Origin: Streptomyces akebiae
Lineage (GTDB): Bacteria; Actinomycetota; Actinomycetes; Streptomycetales; Streptomycetaceae
Assembly: GCF_019599145.1 (NCBI RefSeq)
Contig: NZ_CP080647.1
Location: 3,038,001-3,102,000, forward strand
Length of the DNA: 64,000 nucleotides
Direction: 5' to 3'
A program made the translations under genes and the position numbers. Below, in pieces: positions 26,717 to 36,380 of the stretch. Each line of letters starts with the position of its first letter. Within the stretch, counting starts at the first letter, position 1. The notes beneath the pieces are model-generated. The model searched no databases and had not been told where the DNA came from. It worked only from the letters and a program-made list of their open reading frames with translations.

Positions 26717-26911
26717 TCAGCGCCAGCTGTGCGGCGCCCGGAAGCCCGGCTCGCGCTCCAGGCGGCGCCAGCCCGCGCGGAGGCGGCCTCGGTGGACCGG
26801 CGTGGCCTCCGCCGGCTGCGCGGCCGCTCGGGCCATCAGCAGCGCGGTGATCGCGGCCACTTCCTCGGGCTCGGCGTGGCCCTTCTCGACGCGAATATCA
26901 GGAAGCTTCAT
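26717..26911 (-). CDS. accE: Acyl-CoA carboxylase epsilon subunit
   Basis: 64 residues from ATG 26911. Matches the short actinobacterial ε subunit: DIRVEKGHAEPEEVAAITAL at the N-terminus, then a helix of MARAAA and a basic end WRRLEREPGFRAPHSWR. The ε subunit binds the biotinylated α and carboxyltransferase β subunits and boosts complex activity. It follows accB by 57 bases on the same strand, the standard arrangement. The α (biotin) subunit gene is not in the window. Confidence 0.9.
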   Translation of the reverse strand: MKLPDIRVEKGHAEPEEVAAITALLMARAAAQPAEATPVHRGRLRAGWRRLEREPGFRAPHSWR

Positions 26912-26968
26912 GGGTGTCAGTCTCCGTGGGTGAGGTTTCCGCAGGGGTACCGCGAAGGAACCGTCGGG

Positions 26969-28552
26969 TTACTGCGGCGGGTTGCCGTGCTTGCGGGACG
27001 GCAGGTCCGCGTGCTTGGTGTGGAGCATCGCCAGGGAGCGGATGAGGACCGCGCGGGTGTCCGCGGGGTCGATCACGTCGTCCACGAGGCCACGCTCGGC
27101 CGCGTAGTACGGGTGCATCAGCTCGGCCTTGTACTCCTTGACCATCCGGACCCGCATCGCCTCGGGGTCCTCGGCCTCGGCGATCTGACGCCGGAAGATG
27201 ACGTTGGCGGCACCTTCGGCGCCCATGACGGCGATCTCGTTGGTCGGCCACGCGTAGGTGAGGTCGGCCCCGATGGACTGGCTGTCCATGACGATGTAGG
27301 CACCTCCGTACGCCTTGCGCAGGATCAAGGAGATCCGGGGCACGGTCGCGTTGCAGTACGCGTACAGCAGCTTCGCGCCGTGGCGGATGATTCCACCGTG
27401 CTCCTGGTCGACGCCCGGGAGGAAGCCGGGTACGTCCAGGAGAGTGATGATCGGGATGTTGAAGGCGTCGCACATCTGCACGAAACGCGCGGCCTTCTCG
27501 CTGGCCTCGATGTCGAGGACGCCCGCGAGGGACTGCGGCTGGTTGGCGACGATGCCGACCACCTGGCCGTCGAGCCGGCCCAGGGCGCAGATGATGTTGC
27601 GGGCCCAGCGCTCGTGGACCTCCAGGTAGTCGCCGTCGTCGACGATCTCCTCGATCACCTTGGTCATGTCGTAGGGCCGGTTGCCGTCGGCCGGGACCAG
27701 GTCGAGCAGGACCTCGCTGCGGCGGTCCGCCGGGTCGGAGGGCTCGACGCGCGGCGGGTTCTCGCGGTTGTTCTGCGGGAGCATCGACAGGAGGTAGCGC
27801 ACCTCGGCGATGCAGGTCTCCTCGTCGTCGTACGCGAAGTGCGCGACGCCGGAGGTCTCGGCGTGCACGTCCGCGCCGCCGAGGCCGTTCTGGGTGATCT
27901 CCTCGCCGGTGACCGCCTTGACGACGTCCGGGCCGGTGATGAACATCTGCGAGGTCTCGCGGACCATGAAGACGAAGTCGGTGAGGGCGGGGCTGTAGGC
28001 CGCGCCGCCCGCGCAGGGGCCGAGCATGACCGAGATCTGCGGGATGACACCCGAGGCCCTGGTGTTGCGCTGGAAGATGCCGCCGTATCCGGCCAGCGCC
28101 GAGACGCCCTCCTGGATACGGGCGCCCGCGCCGTCGTTGAGCGAGACCAGTGGAGCACCGGCCGCGATGGCCATGTCCATGATCTTGTGGATCTTGGTGG
28201 CGTGCGCCTCGCCCAGGGCACCGCCGAAGATGCGGAAGTCATGGGCGTAGACGAAGACCGTACGGCCCTCCACCGTGCCCCAGCCGGTGACGACACCGTC
28301 GGTGTACGGCTTCTTGGCCTCCAGACCGAATCCGGTGGCCCGATGCCGGCGCAGTTGTTCGACCTCGTTGAACGACCCCGGGTCCAGCAGCAGCTCGATG
28401 CGCTCCCGGGAGGTCAGCTTGCCCTTGGCGTGCTGCGCCTCGGTCGCCTTCTCGCTGGGGCCGGCCAACGCCTGGGCACGGATCTCGTGCAGTTCGGCCA
28501 CTCGCCCGCGCGCGTCCGTCGGCTCACCCGGTGCCTCATCCAAAACGGTCAT
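26969..28552 (-). CDS. accB: Acyl-CoA carboxylase carboxyltransferase (beta) subunit
   Basis: 527 residues. Transfers carboxyl from biotin to acetyl- or propionyl-CoA to make malonyl- or methylmalonyl-CoA for fatty acids and polyketides. Crotonase-fold halves: LVSLNDGAGARIQEGV and VMLGPCAGGAAYSPAL (N-half oxyanion Gly pair), then LLDVPGFLPGVDQEHGGIIR and LRKAYGGAYIVMDSQ (C-half). The residue after GGAY, which sets acyl-chain preference in Streptomyces β subunits (Asp in PccB, Ile in AccB), is Ile here at about position 420, so acetyl-CoA should also be accepted. Operon with accE. Confidence 0.95.
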   Translation of the reverse strand: MTVLDEAPGEPTDARGRVAELHEIRAQALAGPSEKATEAQHAKGKLTSRERIELLLDPGSFNEVEQLRRHRATGFGLEAKKPYTDGVVTGWGTVEGRTVFVYAHDFRIFGGALGEAHATKIHKIMDMAIAAGAPLVSLNDGAGARIQEGVSALAGYGGIFQRNTRASGVIPQISVMLGPCAGGAAYSPALTDFVFMVRETSQMFITGPDVVKAVTGEEITQNGLGGADVHAETSGVAHFAYDDEETCIAEVRYLLSMLPQNNRENPPRVEPSDPADRRSEVLLDLVPADGNRPYDMTKVIEEIVDDGDYLEVHERWARNIICALGRLDGQVVGIVANQPQSLAGVLDIEASEKAARFVQMCDAFNIPIITLLDVPGFLPGVDQEHGGIIRHGAKLLYAYCNATVPRISLILRKAYGGAYIVMDSQSIGADLTYAWPTNEIAVMGAEGAANVIFRRQIAEAEDPEAMRVRMVKEYKAELMHPYYAAERGLVDDVIDPADTRAVLIRSLAMLHTKHADLPSRKHGNPPQ

Positions 28553-28651
28553 GTAGTGACCTTACGAAGCCGAGTGAGGAAAGCGGTCCGTCGACTCCGT
28601 ACAGTCTCCGGCGTGTTTTCCTGGTACCCCTGAACAGAACCTCGTCGGCAT

Positions 28652-28668
28652 GCAGTCGAACCGACTGC
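28652..28668 (-). terminator. Weak hairpin between the polysaccharide lyase and accB
   Basis: GCAGTCG-AAC-CGACTGC, a perfect 7-bp stem, nested in CCCCTGA...TCAGGGG arms (about 28627-28676). It lies 50 bases after the lyase stop. It could end that gene or shape the accB leader. Confidence 0.4.
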
Positions 28669-28717
28669 TCAGGGGGTGTGGGGCTTGTAGGGGTCGCACA
28701 AAGACCGGTCGGGTCGC

Positions 28718-31066
28718 TCAGCCGAGAGTCACGTCACAGGTGTACGTGGCGCAGGCCGTGCCGGGGGTGACGCGGAGCCGCAGTCGGCCGGCCGTGGACT
28801 CCAGCACCTCGACCGGGTCGTCCGCCCGGACCACCGCGCGGACCGGTCCGTGCCAGGTGATCTCCACCGGTTCTCCCGTGCGCGGCGGTTCGCTCACGCA
28901 GAGGGTACCGGTCCTCCCCCGGCGGCGTACCAGCACGCTCGCCCCGGCGGAGGCGGTCAGCGGGCCCGCCGTGCCGGGCTGCCAGAAGTTGGCGGCGGTC
29001 AGACCGAGCGAGGGGACGTGGACGGCCTGGCACGTGCTGTCGTTGGCGAAGATCGACAACCAGCGCCGATCGGCGGCACGGGCCTCGACGGCGTGGCGAG
29101 AGGCTCCGGGCATGAGCAGATAGGCGTAGCCGGCGTTCACCGGATCGGTGCCGTGGTCCAGCCAGAGGGTCTGCCAGCGCCGGGTGCGGCGTTCGGTCGT
29201 ACCGCCGGTGTTGATGTCGGACCAGGCGCCGGCGCGGTCCTCGCGCAGGGTGCGCAGAGCGGCGTCCGACCGCGTGTCGGGGAAGACCCAGCCGCCGTGT
29301 CCTTCCAGGTGTGCCCAGCGTCGGCCCCGCAGGAGGGCCTGGGACGCCGTGGCGGTGGCCTCCCCCAGGTTCCGGTTGTCGACCACCGTCTCCACCGGCA
29401 CCCCGTCCGCGCAGGTGATCCCCGCTCCGAGGCAGATGACGGCGTCCGCGACGCAGAACCACGACTTGTGGGCCCGGAGTGTGGAGCCGAGCCCCGCGAG
29501 GTGCTGGCCGACGGTCGCGTACTCTCCGTCGGTCGTACCGCCGACCCAGCGGACCGCGGGCTTCGGCGCGCCCCATTCGCCGCCCTCGCGGTCGGCGAGC
29601 CGTTTGGTGGAGACGGTGGTGCCGGGGAGGCGGTACCAGTCGACGGTGGGCCAGAACCAGTTCGTGTACTGGTCACCGTGTCCGTCGGCCCACCACAGGG
29701 TCGTTCCCGAACCCGTGTGCCAGCCGCGCGGGTTCTCGCCGTTGCCGCACTCGTAGTGGGCGATGCGGTCGGAGGCCATGGCGATGTTCACCGTGAAGGC
29801 GGGGCGGCGGTGGACGGCTCTGTCCATGGCCGGAAAGAGGCGGTGGCCGACGGGTTCGGGCGCGGCGACGACCGGGGAGGCGGCGACGGCGTGCAGCCGG
29901 GCCAGGTCCGCGACACCGAACTGTCGCGCCGAGAGGATCGGTGACACCGTGTCGCGTTCGATCCAGCCCTTGATCCGCGCGTGCCACCGCTCACGTTCGG
30001 CGGCGGTGGCCCCGAGCGAGAGCAGGGCGATCGCGGCGATGAGCGCCTGCCCGTGGAAGTGGTCGCTCCGCAGGATGTGCCGGTCGTCGCCCTTGAGGTA
30101 ACCGCGGCTGATGGCACGGCCGTTGACACTGTCCATCACCAGGCCGTCGTGGATGAGCGGCGCGTAGGCCCGCTCCACGCCGTCGAGCACGATCTGCCGG
30201 TCGGGATCGGTCACCGCCCAGCTCGACCCGGCCAGCAGTGCGAAGAGCCTGCCCAGCCCGTCGAGCATGACCTGCCCGTATGTTCCCGAGTAGGCGACCC
30301 AGGTGTGCTGCACGAACGAGCCGTCGGCGTACAGGCCGTCGCCCCGGGTGACGTACGGGAAGACGGGCGAGAGGGCGTCACGGGCGAGGGCGATCTTCTC
30401 GGGGGCGCGGCCGAGGATGCCGCGCAGGGCGACGGAGCGGCACAGGTCGACACGGTTGGCGCCGGTGGAGGTGCCGGTGTACTCGCGCAGCATCGTGTCG
30501 GGGATGAAGTGGTCGACGGCCGCGCAGGCGTCCGCCCTGCGGGCGGGTCCCAGGTCGTCGTACAGGGCGGCGACGATGTCCAGCAGGAGACGGGGGCTGC
30601 CGATCTGCCACTCCCACCAGTTGCCGTAGCGGGTGGTGCGCGGGTGGTAGACGGTCGTGCCGAGGTGGTCGAGGCCGCGCAGGACGTCGGCGAGGAGGGC
30701 GGCGTCGCCGGTGCGGCCGGTGCCGGGTTGGGCGTACGCCTGGGCCATCGTCCACAGGCGGCTGTAGCTCTGGGTGATTCCGGCGGGCGGGTCGAAGGGG
30801 TGGCCCGGCCAGAGGGAGTTGGCCGTGGGTGCCATGGCGGCGCGGAAGGCGTGGGCGAGGTCGCCGGTCTCGCGCAGACGGGTGGCGTAGGGCTCCGCGA
30901 CGGCGTCGTAGCCTTCGCCGAGCGCGATGGCGCGCCAGCGGTGGCGGAGGGTGTCGTACTCGTCCTCGGCGGGCTCCGCGGCGTCCGCGGTGGGGTCGGG
31001 TGCGGTCGCCGCCGCCAGGGTCGCGGCGAGGAGCAGGACGGTGCGGCGTGTGGGGGTCATGCCCAT
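28718..31066 (-). CDS. Secreted polysaccharide lyase family 8 (hyaluronate/chondroitin/xanthan lyase type)
   Basis: About 780 residues. Cleaves acidic polysaccharides such as hyaluronan by β-elimination outside the cell. N-terminal twin-arginine signal (PTRRTVLLLAATLAAA) with an AxA-type site. The α/α-toroid domain follows: YGNWWEWQIGSPRLLLDI with the catalytic Asn, NRVDLCRS, FVQHTWVAYSGTYGQVMLDG holding the catalytic His and Tyr, and SVNGRAISRGY with Arg. The central β domain has YECGNGENPRGWHTGSGTT and a C-terminal β-sandwich ends it. Start uncertain between 31078, 31066 and 31060. Substrate within PL8 cannot be decided from the sequence. Confidence 0.88.
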   Translation of the reverse strand: MGMTPTRRTVLLLAATLAAATAPDPTADAAEPAEDEYDTLRHRWRAIALGEGYDAVAEPYATRLRETGDLAHAFRAAMAPTANSLWPGHPFDPPAGITQSYSRLWTMAQAYAQPGTGRTGDAALLADVLRGLDHLGTTVYHPRTTRYGNWWEWQIGSPRLLLDIVAALYDDLGPARRADACAAVDHFIPDTMLREYTGTSTGANRVDLCRSVALRGILGRAPEKIALARDALSPVFPYVTRGDGLYADGSFVQHTWVAYSGTYGQVMLDGLGRLFALLAGSSWAVTDPDRQIVLDGVERAYAPLIHDGLVMDSVNGRAISRGYLKGDDRHILRSDHFHGQALIAAIALLSLGATAAERERWHARIKGWIERDTVSPILSARQFGVADLARLHAVAASPVVAAPEPVGHRLFPAMDRAVHRRPAFTVNIAMASDRIAHYECGNGENPRGWHTGSGTTLWWADGHGDQYTNWFWPTVDWYRLPGTTVSTKRLADREGGEWGAPKPAVRWVGGTTDGEYATVGQHLAGLGSTLRAHKSWFCVADAVICLGAGITCADGVPVETVVDNRNLGEATATASQALLRGRRWAHLEGHGGWVFPDTRSDAALRTLREDRAGAWSDINTGGTTERRTRRWQTLWLDHGTDPVNAGYAYLLMPGASRHAVEARAADRRWLSIFANDSTCQAVHVPSLGLTAANFWQPGTAGPLTASAGASVLVRRRGRTGTLCVSEPPRTGEPVEITWHGPVRAVVRADDPVEVLESTAGRLRLRVTPGTACATYTCDVTLG

Positions 31067-31131
31067 GCCGTGTATCACCCGGGCGCCGCCGGATCAACAA
31101 CGCGTGACACGGCGATCACCGGATCGACAAG

Positions 31132-31192
31132 GTTGAAACTTGAACGGAATAGGACTACGGTGAGCCGTGTTCAGTTCGTTGAACATTGAACG
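31132..31192 (+). promoter_or_regulatory. Direct repeat of a TTGAA-type box upstream of the YceI gene
   Basis: GTTGAAACTTGAACG (31132-31146) and GTTGAACATTGAACG (31178-31192) match at 13 of 15 bases and are 46 bases apart. The second copy also overlaps the dyad GTTCA-N6-TGAAC. The layout suggests a regulator binding twice around the promoter, but no regulator gene is adjacent. Confidence 0.45.
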
Positions 31193-31213
31193 ACATCACT
31201 CAAGGAGTACGTC

Positions 31214-31831
31214 ATGGGCATCTTCGGCCGCAGCACCACGACCACCGAGACCGCCGCCACCACGGCGACCACCTCCGCGGTGAACCCCGAGCTCGCCGCG
31301 CTGACCGGCGACTACACGATCGACGCGTCCCACACCACGATCGGCTTCACGGCCCGCCACGCCATGGTCACCAACGTCAAGGGCGCCTTCCTCGACTTCT
31401 CCGGGAGCCTGCACCTGGACGGCACGGACCCGTCCCGCTCCACCGCCTCCATCGACGTCGAGATGGAGAGCATCGACACCGGCAACGCCGACCGTGACGG
31501 TCACCTGAAGAGCGCGGACTTCTTCAAGACGGAGGAGTTCCCGACGATGACCTTCCGCTCCACCAAGGCGGAGGCCCTCGGTGGCGACGACTACCGCATC
31601 ACCGGCGATCTCTCCATCCTCGGTACGACCAAGCCCCTCACCATCGACCTGGAGTTCAACGGCGCCGCGAAGGACCCCTTCGGCAACGAGCGCGTCGGCT
31701 TCGAGGGCAAGGCGGAGATCCTGCGCTCCGAGTGGGGCCTGACGTGGAACGCGGCGCTGGAGACCGGCGGCGTCCTGGTGTCGGACAAGATCAAGCTCAC
31801 CTTCGACATCTCGGCGATCCGGAACGCGTGA
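31214..31831 (+). CDS. YceI-family polyisoprenoid-binding-like protein
   Basis: 205 residues from ATG 31214, with AAGGAGTACGTC upstream. YceI lipocalin-like fold: LTGDYTIDASHTTIGFTARHAMVTNVKG, FSGSLHLDGTDPSRSTASID, DGHLKSADFFKTEEFPTMTFRS, and LTIDLEFNGAAKDPFG, with WGLTWNAALETGGVLVSDKI at the end. No signal peptide: a Thr/Ala-rich stretch (STTTTETAATTATTSA) precedes the domain instead. Family members bind long isoprenoid or fatty chains and often respond to stress. Stands alone, divergent from the lyase. Confidence 0.9.
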   Translation: MGIFGRSTTTTETAATTATTSAVNPELAALTGDYTIDASHTTIGFTARHAMVTNVKGAFLDFSGSLHLDGTDPSRSTASIDVEMESIDTGNADRDGHLKSADFFKTEEFPTMTFRSTKAEALGGDDYRITGDLSILGTTKPLTIDLEFNGAAKDPFGNERVGFEGKAEILRSEWGLTWNAALETGGVLVSDKIKLTFDISAIRNA

Positions 31832-31871
31832 CCCCTTCGGCGGCGACGCCGCCCGGTCTTGACCCACCGCT

Positions 31872-31920
31872 GAGCACCCTCGCCCTTCGACTGCCCCCCT
31901 GGGCAGGCGGGCGAGGGCTC
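31872..31920. terminator. Two-tier hairpin after the YceI gene
   Basis: Outer arms CCCTCGCCC (31877-31885) and GGGCGAGGG (31909-31917), inner arms CTGCCC and GGGCAG around CCCT. Between the convergent YceI gene and the YdeI-like pseudogene. Confidence 0.6.
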
Positions 31921-32034
31921 GGCATGTCGGCACGCGGGCACCCGGCTCGACGTGCGAGGGACGACGCGCCGGAGCGCTGAACTCGCCGCGCGTCCGTCAT
32001 AGGAGCGCGCATCTGCCATCGGACCGCCTGTCCG

Positions 32035-32624
32035 TCATCGGACCGCGCGTCCCTCCTCCAGCCTGGTGACCGCCGCCGCCGACCGGGCCGCCCGCTGCGA
32101 CGGGGTACGCGCCCGCAGGACGCCGAGCATGGCGAGGTACCGCTCCGTCCTGCCGAGCGCGTCGAAGGCTGCCTTCGCGCGGGGGTTCTCCTCCAGCGCG
32201 GCCGCGAGGTCCTCCGGCACGACGGCGTTCTTCTGCGACTCGTACGCCGCCGCCCACCGGCCGTCCGCCCGCGCCGCGGCCACCTCCGCGAGACCACCGG
32301 CTCGCATCCGCCCGGCGGCGGTCAGCTCCGCCACCCGCCGCACGTTCACCATGGACCAGTCGGCGCCCGGCCGACGCGGGGTGATCCGCTGGAGGAAGTA
32401 CGAGGCGTCGAGCCGGCGCCGGCCCCCGGTGATCCACCCGTGGCACAGCGCGACGTCATTGACCTCACCGGCGCCGACGGAACGAACCCCGGCCCCCTTC
32501 TTGGCGACCTTGACCCAGAGGCCGCCGGACGGCGGAGCGGGGTGGGCGACCAGCCAGGCGTCGAGGTGGTCGGCGTCGGGGAACGCGCGGGCTCCGGGGC
32601 TTCGCGAGTGGTCATGCCCGGCAC
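32035..32624 (-). pseudogene. YdeI/OmpD-associated family gene broken by a frameshift
   Basis: The body reads in one frame: AFPDADHLDAWLVAHP, LWVKVAKKGAGVRSVG, VALCHGWITGGRRRLDASYF, LQRITPRRPGADWSMVNV, then LTAAGRMRAGGLAEVAAARA and the end, about 190 residues, all typical of YdeI/OmpD-associated proteins. That frame has no start codon. The natural start (ATG 32615, MTTREAPEPAR) is in another frame that joins the body at about 32,585; one base seems missing in GCGCGTTCCCC. Either a real loss of function or a sequence error. The only in-frame ATG (32352) would give a fragment without the N-terminal half. Confidence 0.75.
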
Positions 32625-32699
32625 GGTAGAACGGATCTAGGACGGTTTCTGTCCTAGGGCGTGTTTCGGAAGTCCCTTCGTCGCCCGAAGGGCGGCTCT

Positions 32700-32757
32700 G
32701 CGGCGTCGTGGGGGTACCTCCCGGTCGAGCGCAGCCGAGACTGGGGGAGCGTGCTCT
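32700..32757. repeat. Intergenic palindromic repeat with GGGGGTACCTCCC core
   Basis: GGGGGTACCTCCCGGTC and GACTGGGGGAG form an imperfect hairpin around GAGCGCAGCCGA. The core GGGGGTACCT is shared with the leuCD terminator at 8008-8017. It resembles the common intergenic palindromes of Streptomyces. It sits just past the stop of the phosphotransferase-like gene and may act as its terminator. Confidence 0.55.
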
Positions 32758-32793
32758 CGGCGTGGCCGGACGAAAGGCCTCGTACTGGGGGCC

Positions 32794-33666
32794 TCAGACG
32801 ACCGCGTCCTCCAGTACGCGGTCGAGCACCCGGCGCTGCCTTCCCTCGGGGTCGGGACTGGACAGACCCGCCGTGCTGACCAGAGCCTTCCACAGTGCCC
32901 AGCCCCGGGCCCGTCGCCAGGCGTCGTCGGGCAGGCCGACGGCCTCGCGGAAGACCTTCCTCTCCTCGCCGGTGAAGTGGTTCCAGGCGATGACGAGGTC
33001 ACAGGCGGGGTCGCCGACCCCGGAGGAGCCGAAGTCGATGACGGCGGAGAGAACCCCGTCGGTGGTGAGGAGGTTCCCGACGGAGACGTCACCGTGGAAC
33101 CACGTCGGCGGGGAGGGCCAGGCGGACGTCAGCGCCTGTGCCCACACGGCCCGGCAGGCGGCGACGTCGACGGAGTCGGCCAGCCGCTCCAGGGCCGCCT
33201 CGACCTCGTCGCCGTAGACGCCGGGATGACAGCCACGGAAGTACGAGTGCCGTCCGGCGGCCGGGCCCCGCCCGACCGGCGCCTCGCGCAGCCGGGTGAG
33301 GAAGGTCCCGAGGTCACGGGCGAGCCGCGTCCCGTCGAGGTCCGTCGCGACCTCGACCGTCTCCCCCGGAAGCCACCGCCGCACCGACCACGGGAACGGG
33401 TACCCCGCCCCGGGCGCCCCGACGGCGACCGGCTCCGGCACGGACAGCGGCACATGCCGGGCCAGCTCGGGCAGACATCGGTCCTCCTTGGCCACGGCTG
33501 CCACATAGCCCTCCGCGCTGGGCAGACGGACCGTCAGCCGTTCCCCCAGCCGGAAGGTCCGGTTGTCCCAGCCCTGCCGGTCGACGGCTCTGACCGGGAG
33601 GTCGCTCCACTGCGGGAACTGGCTTGAGATCAGGGTGCGTACGAGCTCGGTCGAGATGTCGATCAC
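32794..33666 (-). CDS. Aminoglycoside phosphotransferase (APH) family protein
   Basis: 290 residues from GTG 33666 (MIDISTELVRTLISSQFP). Kinase-like fold: GWDNRTFRLGERLTVRLPS at the nucleotide site, the catalytic loop WFHGDVSVGNLLTTDG (HGDxxxxN), and the metal-binding VIDFGSSGVGDPACDL. These mark the APH/choline-kinase superfamily. Many chromosomal members act on metabolites rather than drugs, so resistance is not implied. Starts upstream of 33666 (up to 33702) add only an Arg-rich stretch. Confidence 0.87.
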   Translation of the reverse strand: MIDISTELVRTLISSQFPQWSDLPVRAVDRQGWDNRTFRLGERLTVRLPSAEGYVAAVAKEDRCLPELARHVPLSVPEPVAVGAPGAGYPFPWSVRRWLPGETVEVATDLDGTRLARDLGTFLTRLREAPVGRGPAAGRHSYFRGCHPGVYGDEVEAALERLADSVDVAACRAVWAQALTSAWPSPPTWFHGDVSVGNLLTTDGVLSAVIDFGSSGVGDPACDLVIAWNHFTGEERKVFREAVGLPDDAWRRARGWALWKALVSTAGLSSPDPEGRQRRVLDRVLEDAVV

Positions 33667-34715
<1,049 letters not shown>

Positions 34716-34746
34716 GCGACGCGCCGCAGCACTCTCGTACGACGTC

Positions 34747-34780
34747 CACGGGCCCGGCGGCTCCCAGCGCCGGGCCCGTG
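34747..34780. terminator. Terminator after sprT
   Basis: CACGGGCCCGGCG (34747-34759) and CGCCGGGCCCGTG (34768-34780), 13 bp. It is followed by three direct copies of a TGTCC-TTGCCCG type 12-base unit (about 34,779-34,815) before the convergent TPM gene. Confidence 0.75.
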
Positions 34781-34841
34781 TCCTTGCCCGTGTCCTTGCC
34801 CGTGTCCGTACCCACGGCCGGCCCGTGTCGGGGACGGGGCT

Positions 34842-36224
34842 TCAGAAGCCTCCGCCGAAGTCCCCGCCGCCGCCGAAATCGCCGCCGCCGCCGAAGTCCC
34901 CGCCGCCGAAACCACCGCTGAAGTCGTCCGTGTCGAAGTCACCGCCCGAGACGTCGCCGCCGCCGTAGCCGGAGGCCGCGCCGAAGTCGCCGTAACCGGA
35001 GCCGTACATGGCGGCGTACGAGGGGGTGGCCATCATGCTGCCGAGCATGGTGCCGACGAGGAGGCCGGGGAGGAGGCCGCCGCCGTAGTAGCCGCCCGCC
35101 CAGGGGCCGTAGGCCGGGCCGGCGTCCCAGTAGGGGCGGCGGGCGCCGGACACCGTCTCCACCTCGCGGATCATGGGGTCCTCGCCGTCGGCGAGGCGGG
35201 CCCGGTCGGCGGCGCAGACCGGCACCTCGCGTGCGGTGCCGACGCCCGGGGCCCACAGGACGTCGGCGACCGACGGACCGTGGCGGGGGTCGAAGAAGCA
35301 GGGGGCGCGGCGCTCCGGCAGGGGACGGCCCTCCCTGCGGGCGGCGAGCTGCGCGAGGGAGAAGCGGCCGTCCTCCAGGGTCTGGGTGACCGCGCGGACC
35401 TCCTCGGGGCGGGTGGTCGCCGCCATGAGGGACTTGGCCTTCTCGTAGGCGTCCAGGGCCCGTTCGTAGTCGGCGCGCATCGCGTCGTCGGCGCCCGCCT
35501 CGGCGGGGTGGAAGTCCAGGCGCTCCAGTTCCTCGCCGAAGGCCGTGATGTCCTCGTCCACCACCACGGAGAGCTTGGCCAGCGCCTCGCGGCGTTCCTC
35601 CTCCTTGCGCCGGCGGTTGCGGCGGACCAGCGCGTACGCGCCGACGCCGCCCGCCACCACGACCGCGCCCGCCGCGGCCAGGGCACCGGCGTCCACGCCC
35701 GCGTCGCCGCCGTCGCTCCAGCTCGACGGGGCCGTGCCGCCCGGGTTGCTGCGCAGGGCGTCGTCCACGAAGTCGTTGAGCTGGGCCTTCGGGTCGCCGG
35801 CGCCCTGGACCGCCGTGACCAGGTTGGCGACGGCCTCCTGGCTCAGCACACTGCTGTCGGCCCGGGCGTCGAAACGATCGCCGAGGCGGACGCCGTAGAG
35901 GCCGGTGACGCCCGTCTCGGTGCGGAGGTTCTGGAAGAGGTTCTCGCTCGGGTAGCCGGCCGGGAGGACCGCCACGAAGATCGGCTCGTCCGCGTCCTCG
36001 ATCTTGTCGGCGAGGGCCTCGGCGTCCGCCGAGGAGAGCAGGTCGGTGGCGGCCGGGTCGACGTAGACGGGGCCCTCGCGCAGGGCCGCGGCCACCGTCG
36101 ACAGGTCGGTGGCCGCGTGTGCGCTCGGCGCACCGACCGACAGCACCGCCAGGGCCGCCAGCGCCATCGCGGCGAGCGGCACCATGAGGAGGCGGAGCAG
36201 ACGACGAACCGGTGCGCCCTTCAT
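34842..36224 (-). CDS. TPM-domain membrane protein with Gly-rich tail
   Basis: 460 residues from ATG 36224. Signal peptide (LLMVPLAAMALAALAVLSVG, then APSAHA), followed by an extracellular domain with DLSTVAAALREGPVYVDPAA and IFVAVLPAGYPSENLFQNL, akin to the TPM/YgcG family. One membrane helix (ALAAAGAVVVAGGVGAYALV, near 190), then a cytoplasmic part with a coiled, charged region (RRNRRRKEEERREALAKL). The C-terminus is repeated Gly with FGGGGDFGGGGDFGGGF. Related proteins have been linked to membrane-protein repair or phosphatase activity, but the role here is unknown. Confidence 0.82.
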   Translation of the reverse strand: MKGAPVRRLLRLLMVPLAAMALAALAVLSVGAPSAHAATDLSTVAAALREGPVYVDPAATDLLSSADAEALADKIEDADEPIFVAVLPAGYPSENLFQNLRTETGVTGLYGVRLGDRFDARADSSVLSQEAVANLVTAVQGAGDPKAQLNDFVDDALRSNPGGTAPSSWSDGGDAGVDAGALAAAGAVVVAGGVGAYALVRRNRRRKEEERREALAKLSVVVDEDITAFGEELERLDFHPAEAGADDAMRADYERALDAYEKAKSLMAATTRPEEVRAVTQTLEDGRFSLAQLAARREGRPLPERRAPCFFDPRHGPSVADVLWAPGVGTAREVPVCAADRARLADGEDPMIREVETVSGARRPYWDAGPAYGPWAGGYYGGGLLPGLLVGTMLGSMMATPSYAAMYGSGYGDFGAASGYGGGDVSGGDFDTDDFSGGFGGGDFGGGGDFGGGGDFGGGF

Positions 36225-36380
36225 ACCTTCGAAGCTACCTCGTTCCACCGCAAAACGGACGATCCGCTTTCGTGACCCGATGGGACCGACCGTCGACTTG
36301 GGTGGACGCCGGAACGGCTGTACAACCGTTCGAAGGGGTTCGGGCCGGGTCCTGGCGACGGCGGAACGGGGGCGAGCGGA

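Noticed and set aside
32794..33666. Aminoglycoside resistance gene
   Set aside because: Only the broad kinase fold is visible; nothing points to antibiotic substrates.
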